In this document: positions 58,101 through 64,000 of the stretch, in pieces | Layout of the letters: every line of letters begins with the position of its first letter | How positions within the stretch are numbered: position 1 is the stretch's first letter | Assembly (NCBI RefSeq): GCF_011058215.1 | Contig: NZ_JAALFG010000001.1 | Location: 1,059,001-1,123,000, forward strand | DNA from: Devosia aurantiaca | GTDB lineage: Bacteria > Pseudomonadota > Alphaproteobacteria > Rhizobiales > Devosiaceae | Direction: 5' to 3' | DNA: 64,000 nt | The notes under the pieces: generated by a model | What the model saw: the letters and a program-made list of their open reading frames with translations, nothing else | Databases searched by the model: none | Told to the model about the DNA's origin: nothing | Program-made: the position numbers and the translations under genes

Positions 58101-59764
58101 ATGGTCACCAAGCAATCATCGCAGCGACTGGAAACAGTCGCTGCAGCGTCTCCGGCCATCGAGCTGCGGCGCATCAACAAGCATTTTGGTCCGGTCCACG
58201 CCAACAAGGACATCGACCTCCTTGTCCGTCGCGGTACGGTGCACGGCATCGTCGGCGAAAACGGCGCCGGCAAATCGACGCTGATGTCGATCCTTTATGG
58301 CTTCTACACCGCCGATAGCGGCGAAATCCTCGTCAACGGCACCCCCACGCCATTACCGACAGCCGCCACGCCTTGGCGCTCGGCATCGGCATGGTGCACC
58401 AGCATTTCATGTTGGTCGAAAATTTTACCGTCCTTGAAAACATCGTTCTGGGCGCCGAGGACTCGCGCCTGCTCGACACTTCGCTGCGCCGCGCGCGCGA
58501 ACAGCTGCGCGCCCTCGCCAAGGATTACGGCCTCGAGGTCGATCCCGATGCCATTATCGAGGATCTCTCGGTCGGCCAGCAGCAGCGTGTCGAAATCCTG
58601 AAGGCGCTCTATCGAGGCGCCGAAATCCTCATTCTCGACGAGCCTACCGGCGTTTTGACACCCGCCGAGGCCGATCACCTGTTCCGCATCCTCCGCACCC
58701 TGCGCGACGAAGGCAAGACCATCATTCTCATCACGCACAAGCTGCGCGAGATCATGGCCATTACCGACGAAGTCTCGGTCATGCGCCAGGGCGCCATGGT
58801 CAAGACCCTCGAAACTGCCCAGACCTCGCCGGCCGAAATTGCCGAAGCCATGGTCGGTCGCCGCGTCCTCTTGCGCGTCGAAAAGGACCAAGCTGCGCCC
58901 GGCAAGGTCATGCTCGAAGTCAAGAACCTCGTCGTTGCCGACGATTTCAAGATCCCGCGCGTCAAGGATGTGAGCTTTTCCGTGCGTGCCGGCGAAATTG
59001 TCGGCCTTGCCGGCGTTTCCGGCAATGGCCAGAGCGAGCTTCTCGAAGCCATCACCGGCATGCGCGACCAGACCTCCGGCACCGTCTACCTCAACGGCCA
59101 GGCGCTCTCGCTCGAAGGTGATGACGGCGCTGCCCGCGCCCGCGCTGCCGGCCTCGCCCACGTGCCCGAAGACCGCTTGCGCATGGGTCTCGTCACCAAT
59201 TTTCAAGCCTGGGAAAACACTGTTCTCGGCTATCAGGACAAGTATGGCGGCGGCCCCGGCCTCTCCATTGCCGACGCCAAGGCGGCGGCGCGCGAGCACA
59301 TCGCCAAGTTCGACATCCGGCCCACCAATGCCGAACTCAAGACCGCCAACTTCTCCGGCGGCAATCAGCAAAAGATCGTGCTGGCGCGCGAAATGGAGCG
59401 CGATCCCGACGTTCTGGTGATCGGCCAGCCGACCCGCGGCGTCGATATCGGCGCTATCGAATTCATCCACAACGAAATCATCAAGATGCGCGACGAGGGC
59501 AAGGCCATCCTCCTCGTCTCAGTCGAACTCGATGAAATCCGCTCGCTCTCGGACCGCATCCTCGTTATGTTTGATGGGCACATCGTCGGCGAAGCCGATC
59601 CGGCCACCGCCGATGAAGGCGCGCTCGGCCTCCTCATGGCTGGCGTTACTCGCGAAGGCGGCACGCCTGGCCCCGGCACCATGCCCGAGCACGTGACCCC
59701 GGTCGAGCGCACGCTCACCGAGTTCAGCCCCAAAGACAATTCCAGCAAGGACGTCTCGCCATGA
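58101..59764 (+). CDS. Nucleoside ABC importer, double ATPase subunit, one frameshift
   Basis: This fused double-ATPase subunit of about 554 residues is of the sugar/nucleoside type. Domain one has Walker [10 protein letters not shown] and Walker [10 protein letters not shown] with [12 protein letters not shown]. Domain two lacks a canonical P-loop (GVSGNGQSE) but has [15 protein letters not shown], as is usual. The frame breaks near the five-base C-run at 58342-58346, between VNGTP and [15 protein letters not shown]. The stop overlaps the permease start (ATGA). Confidence 0.92.
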
Positions 59765-60856
59765 GCACGCGCGTACCGCTGCCGCTCTGGGTCGATGTCG
59801 CCCTGCTGCCGCTCCTCAACGTCCTTCTGGCCTTCATAATCGGCGGCCTCATCGTTCTTGCCGTCGGTCAGAACCCGCTTGAAGCGCTCAACATCATGCT
59901 GACCGGCGCTTTCGGCAGCGGTCGCGGTTTCGGCTATACGCTGTACTACACCACCGATTTCATCTTCGCCGGCCTCGCCGTCTCGCTTGCCTACCACGCC
60001 GGCATGTTCAATATCGGCCCCGAAGGCCAGGCCTATCTCGGCGGCCTGGGCGTCATCCTCATCGCCCTGCCGCTCAATGGCATGCATTGGGCGCTGATGT
60101 TTCCGCTTTTCATCATCGGCGGCGCAGCCTTCGGTGCCCTCTGGGCGCTGATCCCCGGCGTGCTGCAGGCCAAGCGCGGCAGCCATATCGTCATCACCAC
60201 CATCCTCTTCAATCTCATCGCCACGCCGCTGATGAACTTCATCATCTCGCGCATCCTGCGTCCCGCCGGCGTGCAGTCCGACGAGAGCGCGCCGATCGAG
60301 ATGATCTCGCGCATCCCGCGCCTCCGCGACTTCATTCCCTTCTTCGGCAGCGCCCCGGCCAACCTCACGATCTTCGTCGCCATTGGCACGCTGGTGGGTT
60401 TCTACTGGCTCGTCTGGCGCTCCAAGTTCGGCTACGCCATGCGCGCCCTAGGCCATAACCCCACCGCCACCCGCTATGCCGGCATTTCCATTTCAAGATG
60501 ATCATCATCACCATGGCGATCTCCGGCGCCCTGGCCGGCCTCGTCGCCGTCAACCACACGGGCGGGGCCGCCGAAGGCCGCCTCATCCTCAACTTCGTCG
60601 GTGGCGCCGGTTTCGTCGGCATCGCCGTCGCCTTCATGGGCCGCGCCCATCCCGTCGGCGTCGGCCTTGCGGCAATCCTATTCGGTGCACTGACCCAGGG
60701 CGGGCTCGAACTGGCATTCTCGATGCCCTCGGTCACCCGCGACATGATCGTCACCATCCAGGCCATGGTCATCCTCTTTACCGGCGCCATGGGCGACATG
60801 CTGCGCATTCCGCTGGAGCGCCTGTTCGGGCGCTTCTCGTCGGCGGAGGCCAAGTG

Positions 60857-60857
<1 letters not shown>
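59761..60857 (+). CDS. Nucleoside ABC importer permease 1, one frameshift
   Basis: This inner-membrane permease has about 365 residues and roughly eight to ten membrane segments. It is of the BMP-linked family, with YHAGMFNIGPEGQAYLGGL and GRAHPVGVGLAAILFGAL. The frame is broken by one base between about 60484 and 60498, after YAGIS and before KMIIITMAISGALAG. It overlaps the ATPase gene at the 5' end, and its stop shares a base with the start of the second permease. Confidence 0.88.
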
Positions 60858-63303
<2,446 letters not shown>

Positions 63304-63312
63304 GGATTTGAC

Positions 63313-64000
63313 ATGAACAAGATCGCCCAAATCTTCGACACGCTCGACTATGGCCCGGCGCCGGAGTCCGCCGAGCAGGCCAACTCTTGGCTCGACAGCA
63401 AGAACCGCAAGTTTGGCCACTTCATCGATGGCGCCTGGACTGCCCCCGGCAAGACTTTTGCCAGCACCAACCCGGCCAACGGAACGCACCTCGCCGACAT
63501 CAGCAATGGTACCACAGCAGATGTGGACGCCGCCGTCGCCGCCGCCCGCGCCGCTTTTCCGGCCTGGAGCGCACTTCCCGGATATCAGCGCGGAAGATAC
63601 CTCTACGCCATCGCCCGCATGATCCAAAAGCACGCGCGCCTTTTCGCCGTGCTCGAAACCATCGACAACGGCAAGCCGATCCGCGAGTCGCGCGACGCCG
63701 ATATTCCCTTGGTGGCGCGGCATTTCTACCACCATGCGGGCTGGGCAACGCATCTGGCCAGCCAGTTTCCCGACCACGTTCCCTACGGTGTCTGCGGCCA
63801 GATCATCCCCTGGAATTTTCCGCTCTTGATGCTGGCCTGGAAGATCGCCCCGGCCCTTGCTGCCGGAAACACGGTGGTCCTCAAACCCGCCGAGTTCACC
63901 TCCCTTACCGCGCTGCTCTTCGCCGACATCTGCGACCGCGTCGGCTTGCCCAAGGGCGTTGTCAACATCGTCACCGGCGAGGGCGATACCGGTGCGGCGC
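63313..64000 (+). CDS. Aldehyde dehydrogenase, 3' truncated by window edge
   Basis: This is the first 229 codons of an NAD(P)-dependent aldehyde dehydrogenase. Residues begin MNKIAQIFDTLDYGPAPES, and family motifs PYGVCGQIIPWNFPLLMLAW, KIAPALAAGNTVVLKPAE and GLPKGVVNIVTGEG are present. The catalytic Cys and Glu lie beyond the window. It starts ten bases after the deoC stop, so it probably oxidises acetaldehyde from deoxynucleoside breakdown. The frame is open to the last base. Confidence 0.9.
   Translation, partial: MNKIAQIFDTLDYGPAPESAEQANSWLDSKNRKFGHFIDGAWTAPGKTFASTNPANGTHLADISNGTTADVDAAVAAARAAFPAWSALPGYQRGRYLYAIARMIQKHARLFAVLETIDNGKPIRESRDADIPLVARHFYHHAGWATHLASQFPDHVPYGVCGQIIPWNFPLLMLAWKIAPALAAGNTVVLKPAEFTSLTALLFADICDRVGLPKGVVNIVTGEGDTGAA

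Overview
The window is GC-rich alphaproteobacterial chromosome, most likely a Devosia-type member of the Hyphomicrobiales. This placement is inferred from gene content: a ChvE-type sugar-binding protein, a class I lysyl-tRNA synthetase, a SAM-II riboswitch upstream of metZ, a PodJ-like polarity protein, an astaxanthin-type carotenoid cluster and a PQQ quinoprotein locus. There is one tRNA-Gly(CCC) and no rRNA, integrase or CRISPR array.

Layout. Positions 1-9127 hold a carotenoid cluster: crtE (5' end missing), an ABC-2 exporter pair, crtW and crtZ on the plus strand; crtB, crtI and crtY on the minus strand; and crtX on the plus strand. The predicted product is a ketolated, hydroxylated and glycosylated carotenoid. 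Positions 9328-13102 hold chvE, the tRNA, an alpha/beta hydrolase and a secreted beta-propeller protein. Positions 13267-31888 form a periplasmic redox locus. It has pseudoazurin; a 10-gene plus-strand operon (membrane protein, 1410-residue VWA protein, MoxR ATPase, DUF58 protein, ABC exporter ATPase, a complete SsuABC-like importer, the exporter permease and a membrane-anchored MoxJ-like binding protein); and a convergent minus-strand operon (cytochrome c, PQQ dehydrogenase, MoxJ-like binding protein, inactive M50-like membrane protein). A secreted Kelch protein follows. The whole locus looks like a machine for making, metallating and wiring one quinoprotein dehydrogenase, and it is the most interesting part of the window.

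Positions 31906-47265 are mostly housekeeping: dCTP deaminase, metZ with promoter, SAM-II riboswitch and terminator, lysS, a histidine kinase, an S24 regulator, pyrD, an Lhr-type helicase with PdeM, and a TauE/SafE pair. Positions 47362-56013 encode a PodJ-like polarity protein, a LuxR-type response regulator, a VOC protein and an uncharacterised three-gene membrane/coiled-coil operon. Positions 57076-64000 are a nucleoside uptake and catabolism operon: BMP-type ABC transporter, cdd, deoC and the start of an aldehyde dehydrogenase gene.

Quality caveat. At least 16 genes, many of them housekeeping genes, are broken by single-base frameshifts. Most lie in short homopolymers, usually C or G runs of four to six. 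I read these as sequence errors and give each such gene as one restored coding region with the break position stated. Three different dispersed palindromic repeats lie near 34.4, 35.4 and 52.2 kb.
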